Assembly: GCA_936450465.1 (NCBI GenBank)
Contig: OW388293.1
Coordinates: forward strand, 30,757,860-30,821,859
Source: Gibbula magus
Taxonomy: Eukaryota > Mollusca > Gastropoda > Trochida > Trochidae
Reading direction: 5' to 3'
DNA: 64,000 nucleotides
Position numbers and translations under genes: made by a program
In this document: one piece after another, positions 45,570-59,600 of the stretch
How positions within the stretch are numbered: position 1 is the stretch's first letter
Layout: each line of letters begins with the position of its first letter
The notes under the pieces: model-generated
What the model was told of the DNA's origin: nothing
The model's database searches: none
What the model saw: only the letters and a program-made list of their open reading frames with translations

Positions 45570-47792
45570 AAGTTGGTATCTTTTATGGATATTTTTGTCT
45601 GAGGCCAAAGGCTAGATGATAAACAGAGACTACTCAAACAAAGTGAAATGTTCTCAATCTAGCTCTACCTCAGCAAGATATGTATTTTTATAATGTATCT
45701 CGCAGTAGGTGCTAGACACAAGAGAGAGATTACATTCAAGGTCTAAATGTAAAACTATTTGAGCCTTCATGGAATTACTTTGCAAACCGGGGCCAAAATA
45801 GCTTGGCATGAATGGCTCACGATTAATAGCCATAGGGACAGATATAGTTGGACCATCACTGTTGCACCGCCCAGGCTAAGAATGTCAGTCTCTATTGCTA
45901 GTTTATATTGTTATCAATCAGTAGCAGGAAAATACAGCCCAGAATGAGCTTCAGTTTAATGTCTATGGAAAGATATCTTCAAAATATGAAATAAAAAAAT
46001 AAAGCGTGTTAGTTCACACAGATTGTATCACTTAAATACTCCTGTCAAGTTAACTAATTTTAATTGAATCGAGTGGTTTAATCTGTTACTGTTTTATTCA
46101 AATTCAAAACATTTTCCTGAAGGGTGCTATAAGCAAATAGCACTACAATTGAAAATAATCTTTCAACAGATTCCAAATGAGATCAAAATTATATTATGAA
46201 AAGAACGATTAAAATCATTTGTAAAATATTCAAATCATACATCAAACATCAGTTTAACATAGTAAAATTATTCAAGAAATATTTAAAAACAATTTGTATA
46301 ATGTTATGTCATTTGTGACTCGTCCATATCCCCGATATGAGTTTCACACTCTACAGCTTACGAAACAAACTAAACATTAATTATGCATGTCAACCTTGTC
46401 TTGAAAATGTTACCACAAAACAAGGAAAACCAGGGACACATATTACCTTAGAGAGAAACTTCACATAATATGAGCATGTCCTTGGAAGAATTGATACGAT
46501 TTGCATCAAATTATTCACAAACATACAATGGTTTGAATTTAAAGTAAAAAGAGATGAAAATAGTCATAATTCAAAAAATAATTTGATAATGCATCATTTA
46601 TTTGATAATGGTAATAAATAATGATGCTGAAATTTGTGATCAATTTAAATGTCTTTCGGCTTATTCCCCCTACAACTTTCAAAGCAATCTTCTCACTAGA
46701 ATTCTGGGCCTGATTTCACAAAGTCTCCTTGGTGCCGCCTTTATCCTTAGTTTCAACATTTTCCTCCTTTGTCATTAATAATTTTCAAATCAAATTCTTT
46801 AGGATAAACAAATTAGAAGATTACCTCCCTTTAACAGCTATTTCTATCCCTTAATGTCTACCAAAAGTTATTTTTCCATTGATTTTTAGAAATAGACAGA
46901 AACTTTTTTAACAATAATCACACTTTCACACAATGGGTAATCACTGTCAATGGTACAATTATAACACCGAGATGAAATGGCGATTACAATGATTTAAGGA
47001 GCAGTATATTCTACAGCTGCGACAGACAAAAAGCTTGCAACACAGATTGACATGTCACAATATCTAGTAATCATTGGCTAGTCTCAAAGTTAAAATAACT
47101 CCCTCAAAGCCTTGATGCAGAAATATTATCTTTTCAAATTTAGCACCTTCCAAATAGAAATAAAAAAACAAAACAAATCGGGTTACCTGAAATAAACAAA
47201 AAATCCAAATCGTTCCATAAAAAACTGAATTCCAGCACCAGTCAAATGTTTTTAATTTTCCGCACATCAATTAAACACAAAGTCTGAACGTTGAGAGTGT
47301 TTTTGTCTCCCCAGCCATATCAATTAATAAATTCCAATAGCTATGATGTCGGGGAGTATAGATTCAAAATGTCTGAAAATTACTTCCACAAAGACTGAAC
47401 AAATGTGTTGTCAATATATAATAATAGAAGTTAAAGATAATATTTCCGCACACAGACAGGATGATGAAGTTTCAGATAAGGCATGGTCTCACACGAGACA
47501 AGAGAAACATATTGATAAAATTACAATATCGTCCGAAAAAAATGAATATCTAGTTTCTCGCCTCTAAAACTTATTCCTACACATCTAATCCTAAATTTCA
47601 ACATCTGAAACACTTTTAAAAAAGAAAATCTTTCAACTTCTAAATGTCTTTTAACATCCCGGCTGCTGCAGCCCAAGTTTGCCTACAGTTGCTGATAAAG
47701 TTCAGGCAGTGACGAGAATCATGGATATTATTTTAGTGGATCTGAAAGTTGCTGAAGAAAATGTTTTTGTAACGTGAGGAGCACATCAAAAG
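45570..47792. other. Intergenic, no feature recognised
   Basis: AT-rich. Short open frames (for example 45759-45947) match nothing I know. Confidence 0.45.
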
Positions 47793-48241
47793 CAGTCTGA
47801 TTAAAATCGACGGTTTTCCGTGGAATAAAAATTGCAAAATAGTGCATCTACCGGGATACAAACTCGTATCGTTCGTAGATTTCCACGCCAAACCGTCTGA
47901 AAGCACCCCGTACACTAGCGTGTTCGGGCGCAATTCAGCTAGCCAATCAAAAGATTCCCAACAAATGCTTACGGTGAGAGAAACTAGGGGCAGATAACTC
48001 CAAACAGCTAACCGTTTGTCTGTTCCGAATGCTTTCAAAACAGCAACCGTTTAAATACTATGATGTGATTGGTCAGCTATTTGACTGGGTTTTGGCTGCG
48101 CTAAACTGGTTCGGAACACACGCCTATACGGGGTGTTCTCAGACCTTGTGGCGAGGAATCTACAGAACCTGTTCGTATCCCGGTAGATGAAAAATTTTGC
48201 AAATTCTTTTCCTCGGAACAAGGTCGATTTTAATCAGACTG
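47793..48241. mobile_element. 449-bp TIR MITE, relative of 14449-14813, 10-bp target duplication
   Basis: Left CAGTCTGATTAAAATCGACG, right GGTCGATTTTAATCAGACTG; further shared GTGCATCTACCGGGATAC and AACTGGTTCGGAACACACGC-type blocks. ACATCAAAAG occurs at 47783-47792 and 48242-48251. Confidence 0.9.
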
Positions 48242-50472
48242 ACATCAAAAGAAGATTATTCGAATATTCGAACTTTGTGATGCAAATTAATGTCATGAAA
48301 GTTGTGTTTTTGTTCCCAACGGTAGTCCGTATTTGTTGCAGTTTCTATGCATATTGATGAAATCACGCTTGGTTAAACTTTTCAACCTTATGACAAAATT
48401 ATTTGAAAAAATGGTCTTATTTTAATTATATTCAAGATGGGCAACAATCAATTTAGTGATCATTCAACTTTTGTTCCCACCTGTACTTTGGCTTGTTTGA
48501 TTATTACATTTATCTTACATATACAAAATGACACATTATTTCATCACATTTAGATATTGCTAACTATCAATAGGTTATCTACCTAATTTCAAAGCTTTTG
48601 TGACATAAATCTAAATCATGAATTGTATACAACCCACAAACTGGCATAATCACGTTTGTCAACAAGTTTATGAATTTTAAAGGCCCAATGATTTTCTGCA
48701 TCGATGAAGCTTGTATGTTCAAGCAACAAACTGGCATAATGATGTTTGTTCTTAACTGTATGTTAATCTATGATACACATAGTTCATAGGTATACACAAA
48801 ATTACTAATTGGTATACTGACTTTAGTGGACAACTGTATGTCACAGGATTATGTATAGTTATTAAACACACACTGGTATAATGACTTTTGAACCTAACTG
48901 TAGGTAATAAACTATGATACATGTAGTATATGTGTATATACCTTTAGAAACATTCCATGAGTGTACATAAATTGTTAAATATAAATGGAATGTTTACACA
49001 ATGTCCTAAAATATTTCAAGAGATGAAATTGCGAAAGCTAAAAAATAAATTTATACCAAGCTGAAGTACTGCATTCATGTCAGAATTGACACCATTTCAT
49101 CTAATCAGTCACCAACCCAAGACTGAATCTAAAGTATTTGCAAAGCATTTGTTTCAACGGCTAATTAGTGATTAGTGTCAGGTTAATAAATTATTCTCAG
49201 CAAGTAATTATAATTCAAAACTTGAGAGAATCTTCAAGAATGGCACATGTGAAAATTTCATATTGCTAAAAGCAATTATTCATAAATAGTTAACAAGTAA
49301 TTATGTTATGTAGAAAGGAACAATATGTTTTATACATAGTTACAAAATATCATCAAAAATGGAATTTCTTTTTGGTCAATAAAAAAAGAGAAAATTATAT
49401 TCCATTTCAAATGACAAATATATGAATTAAATGAAATTTTGAGTTTAAATTTGCAAAAAAGGTTTACTTGTTAAGTTAATATTTCTTGAAGATTTTACAA
49501 ACATCTTCAAAGATCAGCAACTCCATTCTTACAAAAAAACATGCCATACATTACTCAGTAGCCGAAATAGATATTGTATTTCAATAAGTGCAATAGATAA
49601 AGTTTAGTGATACATTCCACATAAAATAGAACTTCAGCAATAGGTTGTTCTTTCAATCACTTAAAACTAAATATCTACAGTCTGATTACAACACACAATA
49701 CAATAATGTAAACATTACACTGACGCTTCCTGAAGCAATATTTAGAACCGCCAAATATAGGATTTATTGACATAGGTATTTACATTTATAACTTATATAT
49801 AAACACCAACATATTGCAACAGTTCCACAATATTCTTTGGTGTTTTAAACCAAAGTTCATGATTTCTAAATCAAATCGGGACAATAGTGTTGGTACCATG
49901 TTGGCCAATAGCGTTATGATTCCGTAAGATAAGGAATAGAGTCAATGAAGGTCATGAATAAATGCTCCACAAATACAGTGAGATGGAACAGTTCTATAAC
50001 TGCTATGGATGGAAATAGTAACATTTGAATTTTTTGTTTGAATCTAATTACAATTCCAGATGTTTTCTATCACATATTTATATTTTGCGACTAGATTAAC
50101 ATTTAATATCCATCACAGATTTTGTGTGTTTATTTTTCAAGTTACCAAATAATGAACATAAATTCCAGGAGATTATTTTAACATAATACAACAATTGCCT
50201 TGTTTCTTTGGAGATATGATTCTATTTACTCAAACTTTCTAAAATGTAAAGAAAATAACCCAGCAACAGACTTCAAATGAAATTGACGAATGTCAAATGC
50301 GATTAACAAACGAGATTTGGATGACATATAATTGACCACACATTTATATATATTCATCGAAATTAGCAGAGTGTCAATAAACGATTAAAACCAAAATTGA
50401 CACAATTCTGATGAAACATTACACGATATATTGATATATAAACAACATGATAGTTAGGCATTGTACGTCCAA
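48242..50472. other. Intergenic / possible palmitoyltransferase 3' UTR
   Basis: Very AT-rich. The 3' UTR of the minus-strand gene must start at 50472 and run left. An AATAAA (minus) at 50129-50134 is a possible polyadenylation signal, but such hexamers are expected by chance here. Confidence 0.4.
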
Positions 50473-50600
50473 TCAAAAGTCTGTGCTACATCCCCTCGAC
50501 ATGATGTTTCTATCGCCGTTAGATCCGACAACTTTGATATCGTCTGTCGTATACGATGGCTGCATGCTCATACCCGGTACTGGTGCTACGCCATACTTTC
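50473..50600 (-). CDS. ZDHHC14-like: Palmitoyltransferase terminal coding exon
   Basis: Acceptor ATTTACATTTTCAG. Completes Gly, then [40 protein letters not shown] and F, TGA at 50475-50473. Codon-like composition in AT-rich surroundings and exact phase fit support it. Confidence 0.8.
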
Positions 50601-53600
50601 CTGAAAATGTAAATATGTCGTATTAGTAAGTTTGAAACAAAGATAAAGGATGGTGCTTGATAGGAAACTTCAAAGTGATCGAGAAGTCAGATTTCATTAC
50701 AGAATTGAAATTTACTACATTTTATCAAACAATTCCGGAAAAATTATTATTTATATAAGCAGTCGTTCCAATTTAGATCCTTTGAGCAGGTCACTTTCAC
50801 CAGAGAATTGAGCATCATGATTTATTATTTTCTGTGATTATCCCGAAGATATTTATAAGAATGTTACACCACATATGCATAAGCAACTTGGTAGATTTGG
50901 TCAACCAAGTGACAGAGAGATGGTAGGCAGAATTTCAGTCAATACAGTTCTTTGGTTTAGGCCATAATAAATTAATTAGCATATTCTCATCCCCGTGCGG
51001 GTCGTCTGAAAACCCCCGACTCACAATAATTTATTTGCCACTTCAAATAAATCCCCCCCCCCCGTCAACAAAACTATGTTCATGCTTAGCGCAACAGAGC
51101 ACTAGAACCAGTCAACATTCATTCCTGTCACTGCTTTGCTTTTGGTACTTGAATTCCGAATGTCAGAACCGGAAGTTAAAGCGCGAAAGTACGCCATGTT
51201 GCCCACATGTTTTTGTTAATGTTGTAACCTAACACTAATTGATCAAGCATGGTATTCTGCATTTTGAAGATACGAAGTGTTGTTGTGACTTTGAAAGATT
51301 GGTATGGGTGTTCTTTGTCAGATACTTTGACACTTGTTGAAGCTTATAATGCGTTCAGCACTGGGATAATTGTTAAGAATGCGCCTCTCTCAGACACGTA
51401 GTTTTGAACTGTAACTCTTGTAGTTTTCCAGATGAATGTCTCTTTCAGTATGTTCAATAATCAGTATGGTCACACATATATATATATATCAATATGTATA
51501 CTGATATATAATATGAATAAGTTTAATTTCAAAATGTTTGTAGTTTTGTACTACAGATTAATCACATTTTGTACTACATATTAAACACATTTATATGTAT
51601 CAAAACTTTGATTTTTTTGGTTTCATACAGAGGAAATCATTTCAGATTCTTCAGGCATAACATGTCATGTGTTAACATCCTGATATTCACCGTTCTATGC
51701 AACCTTCTAGAAAATAAAAATAAAAAATAAAAAGTCTCCCTACTCACTTTCAAAATAAAATCCGGATGAGAATCTGTTAATTAATTTATTATGGCCTTAC
51801 ACATTAAAAATATTTTGTCCACATTTACGATGTATTAAACAGATGGGGCAACACTAGTTGGCTCATGAGGGCCACACTGTCAGGTTGGATTTCTTGAATT
51901 TATACATAAAAAGATTCTGAGCAATCTGAAAATGTGAATTCAGCTATCCACGGATATTTCGGTATGTGAGTTCGCTTTCAAAATATGAAATGAAACAAAT
52001 TTGACATTCATATTTCATGAAAACAAAACATGGTATGAGTAGCATGCAGAGCTCATATTCAAGTTTAGGATTTATAAAACAAATCATAGAAAAGTGCAAC
52101 TTTATGAAAATGTGCAAAAAACATGATGGGACCATTAAAAACGAGCAATTTAAAACACGGCACATGACATATGGACTTGTACGTCTGAGTTGATCTTATA
52201 ACATTAAGTAATGACGTTGCAGCATGTATACAAGGCATTGTGATTCACAATCATGTGTTATCAATGGCACAGAATATTTGTGTAAACTTATAATTTGACA
52301 AAAAAGACAAACTGAAGTTGAGTCTAGAGATAACTCACTTGTTTGAGAGGCATTTTAGAAGTTGAAATTACAAGAATGAAGAGAAATATGTAAGTTTTGG
52401 AGGGTATTTATATAAGCTTATAGCTTGTTTACCAATCCAATTCTTCATGGAAATAAATATGTTTTAACCAGAAATATATGGATAACAACTTCTTAATTCA
52501 AGAGATGTTATGTTTCGACCGATTCTTGAGAAGAAAAACCGGAAACTCCATGAATGAAGCAGTTGTTGTCCATATATTTCTCTTCCTTCAAGAGATGCAT
52601 GAAATTCTTTTCTTTTAATTCTGCAATACAATCAAGTGAACACTTTTGTACAAGCAAGCACCACTCAAGCAATATTAAACCTCAACAGAGAGTGAATGGT
52701 GTATTCAGTGCACTTTTTGTGCAAAATTTGAACTTAAATTTCTTTTACTTCATTCCGGGTAATAAAACAGGCAGATATCCCAGACAATCAGTTCATATTT
52801 CCATCCTATTCAACTTAATTTTAAACACTCTTCCTAAATATAGTGAGTGAGTTATTGTTTAACGCCGCTTCGGCATTATCGAGCCATTAGCGGTGAGTTC
52901 TAAATATATAACAACTGTAAACAACATAATTAGCGCCTCTCCCGAATAAGGGTCCAATTAGAAATAAAACTGTCATATCCCCAAACTAACCTTAACCATA
53001 AGCCATGTACACTGACACAAATCTACTCAAACAACCAATTTTGATTTGTGTTAACTTTTAATGTAAATCTTTTGTATTATAAACGATTTATTTAATTGTC
53101 ATAGTTACAAACATGACCCAATACATCTACTTGCTTTGTCAACATAAACAACAAACTCACTTCATATATACATGTGTTACATTAGCTCCCCCTCAAAGCT
53201 TTCTTTGAAATCAGTTAAGTTACCAAGAACTGTTGGTAAATGTACATATGTGATCATAATGGTTATTGAATTTTTTTTTTATGAATGAATAAATGAATTA
53301 TTGATAGGAACAGGTTAATACAGACCCTGAAATTGTCTAGCTACATGGGCAGGTAAAGAATATCAACTATTGGTTAGATTCATTACAGTTACAATTCTCA
53401 TTTTAGGAACTAAATTGACAGCATTTTCTTATCATTAAAATGCCAGGACCTTAAAACCTCCAGGTGTATACAAATATTACTGATGATTTATGGCAAAGAA
53501 TAACTCACAATTTTCTTTTACATTCATTCTTAAAACCATGAAGTGTTAACTGCCCCTATTCTACAGAAATGTTTAACACTTCATCAAAACAAATAATAGA

Positions 53601-56600
53601 CATTTGAAACTTTATCTATGGGTAATTTTGAGTTTACCAGATAATAGAAGAAGACAGGTACATTCTATGACAGTTAACTGATTAACTTTAATATGAATTT
53701 TAAAGAGATAATCTCGCAGAAAAGAGTCAGAGATGGTTGTCAGAATCCAGTATTATGCAGCTGTTAGTATCAATACATGTTATAAAGTCAGAAACAATAA
53801 GTAACCATTATATAATCCTAATTAATTAATGAATTATATTGTCAACATATTCATGCAAAATAACAATTTCAAATAATTCTTTAAAAGATGTGACGACTGT
53901 TGTTGAGATGTACAGTGATTTATAATAAAACCAGTAAGTTTACAGTGTATGGAAAAGGGATTTCACTGTGATTTTGGTCCCCACAAATTCTTATCCGTAC
54001 TTTTAAATGTTAAGACTTGCATCAACTTACATCAACACACTTTCAATTACTTTTTGAACAATGTTATCATTACAGTGTAATTAAATTTTATCAATACAAT
54101 TTTTATAAATCAAAAGATAATAAATGATTTAATCAAATAAAATATACACATATAATTAAACTCTCAAATATGGACAGATGACAGACAATGATAGAAAAGA
54201 ATTTGAAGGAAAATGGTCTTGATAACTAAATTCTCAAAGTAACAATCAATTGTTAAGAACACAGAAATGATGAATAAATATTGTAATTAAACTCTCAAAT
54301 ATGCACAGACAATAGATTATGATAGAACAGAATCGGAAGAAAAGGTTTTTCGTAAGTTTCTAAGGGTATTTATCAATTCGTATTTACACAGAAACTATAA
54401 ATAAATATTTTAATAAAACGAAGATGCGTATCATTAACAGAACAGAACAAACTGTCGGGGTCCTTCTCTAGAAATACTCACCCCCTGCGACCAATCTTGA
54501 AGGAAACAACAATCCTTTTTATTAGTAGTAATCAACATAGTTTGGTCTTACTAACCCTTTAACTGTGATTCCCATTTATTCTGGGTGGTCGACTTAGTCA
54601 CTGACCAGTCCCCGATTCTAAAATAATGCCTCCCCAGTCATGCAATTGCTGGACAAGTTCAGATTGGCTAGTTCAGGCTTACCAAAGAAAACTTTCCCAT
54701 TTTAAAGAAAAACCTGGAGGAGTTAACATTAGTTGGACTATAATACCAGGAGACATGAAGAGTGAACGGTGGAACAAAATCATGACGGAGTTTCAGAATA
54801 GGACAATCCTGCAACCATTACCTCCTGCACGTGCACATTGAAGAGGCAGTCTCTATCAAGTGGTTACATAAGTGAGCATGAACAGAATGAGTCTTTGTAA
54901 TCTCTCATTTAAATCAGTTCTATTGTCTTATTCGCAATTATACATCAACACACAAGTGGTGTTTTCTACACAGTTCTTATCAACTGAATGGTACTTAAAT
55001 GTATATTGACCTATACACGCAAGGCAAATCACTATCTCCCAGAAATAAATTGTTCAGGTCAGGTCAAACTTGCATGTGCAGTAGAAATTGAAGTCCGCTC
55101 AGAATTAAAATGTTGAAGTGCTAAAGTTTACTACATGTGTAGTTTGTGAACCAGTTTGAAGTTTTCGTTCCAACTTCCACTGTGTCTGAGTCACAGTAAA
55201 TACACATACTTTGCTATTTCCAAGATAAATGACTTTTCAAGGTTTTTCTGAGAAGAGGGCAAGTTGTTTTGTTAGGCTTACTGTCAGCAAAGACACTGAA
55301 TGGATTGTCCAACCTTTTAGAAATATATCTTTTTAGTTCTATTAAACTCAACTTTCTTTTAAACATGAAAGGATCAGGGAGACAAGAAATTGCCTTCCAT
55401 TTTCTCAACAGAACGATTTGTCTTGGCAGCAGTTTCACCGTTGCATAAATAAACTATCAAGAGTCGAAACAAACACGTGTGATTCAGCAACTCAGCCATA
55501 AGAAGAAAACTTGGTCAATACTTACAAAACAGGTCAAATACAAGATAGAAGGATCCCAATATTACTCAATGTGCAGTTGCACATTTGGTCAAGGATTGAA
55601 GCTATCGATTTAAAACTTTCAACTAGCTATCACTTCAAATGATGGGTCCTGTTTTCTTATTATAATTTCAAAGTGCAAATAAAATTTAAAGCAATTCATC
55701 AACAAACTTGATTGCAATAAAACGGACCTCTCAGACTAATTAAACATTTTCAGATAGACAACCTTCATCACTGAAACTTTATCATAACAGGTGTAAAGGT
55801 GAAAGCTGTAAGACAGAAGCAAGCAGACGCAAAAAGCAGACGGACTAATGGATAGACTGACTGACTGACAAATGGAATCAGAGCAGCTGATTGACACTAA
55901 GCACTGGTGACCGTGAGTGGTGGACAGTGGAGTGACGGTCACTCACCGGTCAGGCATCCAATCTGTCTGTGCGTCCCCCTCCTAGGGGAGCTGGGGCCCC
56001 ACGGGGAGGGGGCCCTTTTCAGGTGCAACTGAGAGAGAAGGGGACTCACCGTCATTCATACCCTGCCAGGCTTCAGGAATAACAATTTGCAGTGGGAATT
56101 ATACATCTGATATGGTATGTAAATTTCTTCGTTGAAAATCTTTTGCTTTTCAATTTCCTGAATAATATTTCAAAATAAAAAGTACATTGTCATCTAAGGT
56201 GACACATGCTGCTCTCTAATTCTGCAAATAATATCTAACTTTCTTCCTTATTTGTTGCATATTATAAACTGAATTTCTTACTAATTTGAGTAAAAAAAAT
56301 ATATTTTTCAAAATAATATCTTTCAAGTTTCTAATAAAATTTTACAAGTTTGACAATAAGTTTTGTTAAATTGTAAATCTATTTTTTCTTTCTCTATTTT
56401 TAAAGACATTAAAATATTTCCAAATAACAGTGTTGGTTGTATGATCAAATTCTGACAACAAACACATATTCACAATATGAAATAATAACTGTCAATGTTC
56501 CTCGTCTGTACATGGTGCGTCTAGGACTAGACTCTATACTTCATCAATACCTGTACTTATCAATAAATGATGAGACACATTAAACAGACCATAAAGGCTA

Positions 56601-59600
56601 CAATACAAAAGTATTTCAGAAAAGCGTACTAAACAAGCTAGAAATATGAGGGGGACAAAACTTCTTTGCTTGTGCAAGGAAAATCTTGCCTGCATTCTTG
56701 ATTTTACAAAAATTTTGTTTTCAGTTTACAAATTTCACAAAATTTAAACTGTAAATTTAACATGGGGAGAACAAAAAAGACAAATTAACTGAAGGCTAAT
56801 GAATGTGCAGGGAAAAAAGAAAATAAACTTGAAATATATATAAATACACATAATTATTTTCCACATTTGAATTAACTAACTTAACACTAGATTTGACCGA
56901 GGTCTGTTTTAATATCACATCTTGAGCAATTCATATTTATGAAATATTCTTCCAAAAGGAAGACAAAATACTGTTCATCCAAATTTCATTGCAAGATGCC
57001 TAAAGATAACTTTTCAAAACCTAGTCAAAATATCACTGCAAGATTGAGACCAAATAACATTGTTATTTAGATATAAAATTAGAGCAAGAGGCCAAAACAC
57101 TATCATAACAAACTTAATACCGGTAACAAGGTAAAATTTCAAAAGGCCAAATATATTGCCAAAATAGCTATACAATCCAAAACATAACAGCAAGACGTCA
57201 AGTATTCCAAAAGCAAAATATCATTCAGAGGCCAAATCTTCATAATCCAAATTTCAATTATCATTTGCAAAGAGACCAGAGTCTTAATCTAGATTGAACC
57301 AAATAAAAATCACAAATTATCAAAATCCAAACATAAAGAACCCAAGCCACAACCATGAAATAAATTTGTAACCGAATGTGCATTTCTCAAATAATTCCGA
57401 GCGTCAATAGCTTCATTGCCGTCCTTGAGCTCTGAACTCACCAGAGAAGTTGAGTTGGTTTAACGTCATGTCCCATATGTGGTTCTTTCGTCCTATGAGA
57501 GCGTGAAGGAAGGAGGAAGAGGGAGGGAGATAGAAAACTGGCTTACTGACGATGAATGATATCACAATATCACATGACAATTGAATACTTTCCTTGAAAG
57601 ATGCCTTTAAGCACCTATTTTTCAGATATCTTCAGCCAATTTAAGCCTTGACATCAATGAAGACATTGCGTAAAGAGTAAAATTTGAGATTTAAAAATTT
57701 AAATCTCAATGTGTATTTGAAAATTAAATGTCTTTGGGTATTTTCTGACTAAAAATAAACTTACACAGTTGATCAAATGGTGAATATTTTATTACATGTT
57801 CTTGGGTTGACAAGATCATATCATTCAAACTATATGAAGTTATTTACCCTCTAAACATTCAGATTCTTTACAACATAGACAATTATTTATCACATGAATT
57901 TACATGAATTGTCATTTGAGCATCATTAATTTATTCCAGTTATCTTGATAATGAAATGTACAATATCACTTAAATGCTAAAACTAAACCACGAAAAGCAT
58001 TATATAAATGTACGACAATGGTTGATACAAAAGCTTTGAAATATAATTAACCACGGCCACAACAATATAACTTGACTTTTCAAATAAATAGTAAGCTTGT
58101 TACAAAACACAAACTCAAAATAACTAACCTTGTTAAATAAACAGTTAAACAATGAAAACAAAAGTTATCAAAAGAATGATGCCAGGAATTGAAGGAATTA
58201 AATAATTAAAACATTATAGCAAAACATGCTCATAACAGAAACCAGTTCAAAAATGAAAATAAAAGTTATCAAAAGAATCATGCCAGGAATTGAAATAATG
58301 AACTAAGAAGAAAACAATCAAATCTAAAAAGGAAAAAAATACATCTAAACAGGCAAACTAAGAGAAAGAAACACACATGTTCCCATATGATCAATATGAA
58401 TCACCAAAAATGTTGAATTTATTTATCAAGATCTCAAAAATAAAATCCCACTGTTTTGATACAATGCAAATAAAACGACAACAGTCATGACAGTTTATGC
58501 GTGTATTTTACCTGCACATGTAGGCGGCCCCATACCTACAAGCATAGAGTCATCAAATTGATAAACATTAGCCAATTAACAGGATGTTTTAACTTGATCA
58601 GGACATCACATCTAAGAGGCATCATGTTTGACACATATTCAACTTTACATTTATTTACAGTTACAGTTTTACAGATTACAGCTATATTCTGCAGTAACAC
58701 ATCCCAAGGCTATTGTGGTTGTTGATTATTCCCTTTGTTAACAAGGTATGGTTCCTGTAAATTGGTCCCCCGGAATGGTGACATTAGTTGTTCAACCAAC
58801 TGAAGTGTTATTTCAATTCAATTTAATTCAGGGAATGAAAACTAGCCATCCCAAAATGTTATTTCGTTGAGCTCAATGTCATACACAACGTTCAACACAC
58901 ATAATTATCTCGGAGCAAAGGGTTAGCAGGTTGGTTACAAACTGAATATGATTTCCTAATATTGTCAGTTTCTGAGAAAGGATGCGTCCGTCTGAATAAG
59001 TCAACTTGACTCGTGAACTTTCTTGCACCTACTATGAGCTTCATATCATGATCAGACATAACAAACTGATGTTAATATTAACCCTATATCTGCTGGTCCT
59101 GTAATATTCAGAGATTCTCTCTATAGCTACCGGCTGATCCTGGGTTATTCGCTGTGTAAATGACTTGTGATTCCTGTAAGTGGGCCACCCAGAACAGATT
59201 CAGCAACTAAATTTTTACATGCAAGAGAGCTTTTCATGAACTGCTGACAGGGATCTTTTCCCAGCTTTGAGGTGAGGTTAGGTGAGTTGGGGTTTAACGC
59301 CGCTTTCAAGAGTATCCCAGCTTTGAAGCGGCTCACCCATAAAGGACCAATTGCATACGATAGTAAGACCACAGAACTTTAATTCCACTCATTCAAATTA
59401 ACAACCAGACAAATTGAGTTCAAGGTCATGGACATGTTTCTCGACTCTGACGACATTATAAGCTGCACTGTGGTCTACTGACCGTTTATAGGAGGCAGTT
59501 TATTGTTGATGCTTCCGTCCGGTCCCTGGTAGCTGATCATGTCATGTTTGGTGACCGGTCCAGTGCTGACCACAGTCTCAGGGCTGACCACTGTGTCCAC

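Noticed and set aside
54482..54495. 14-nt microexon before GTGAGTATT on the minus strand
   Set aside because: It would shift the frame into the terminal exon and has no supporting partner.
54626..54841. 71-codon plus-strand frame [15 protein letters not shown]...
   Set aside because: Antisense to the palmitoyltransferase intron, no recognisable domain, no splice context.
56050..56062. 13-nt microexon between GGCAG and GTGAGTCC on the minus strand
   Set aside because: Entered in phase 1 it gives a stop at once (TAT GAA TGA) and its length is not a multiple of three.
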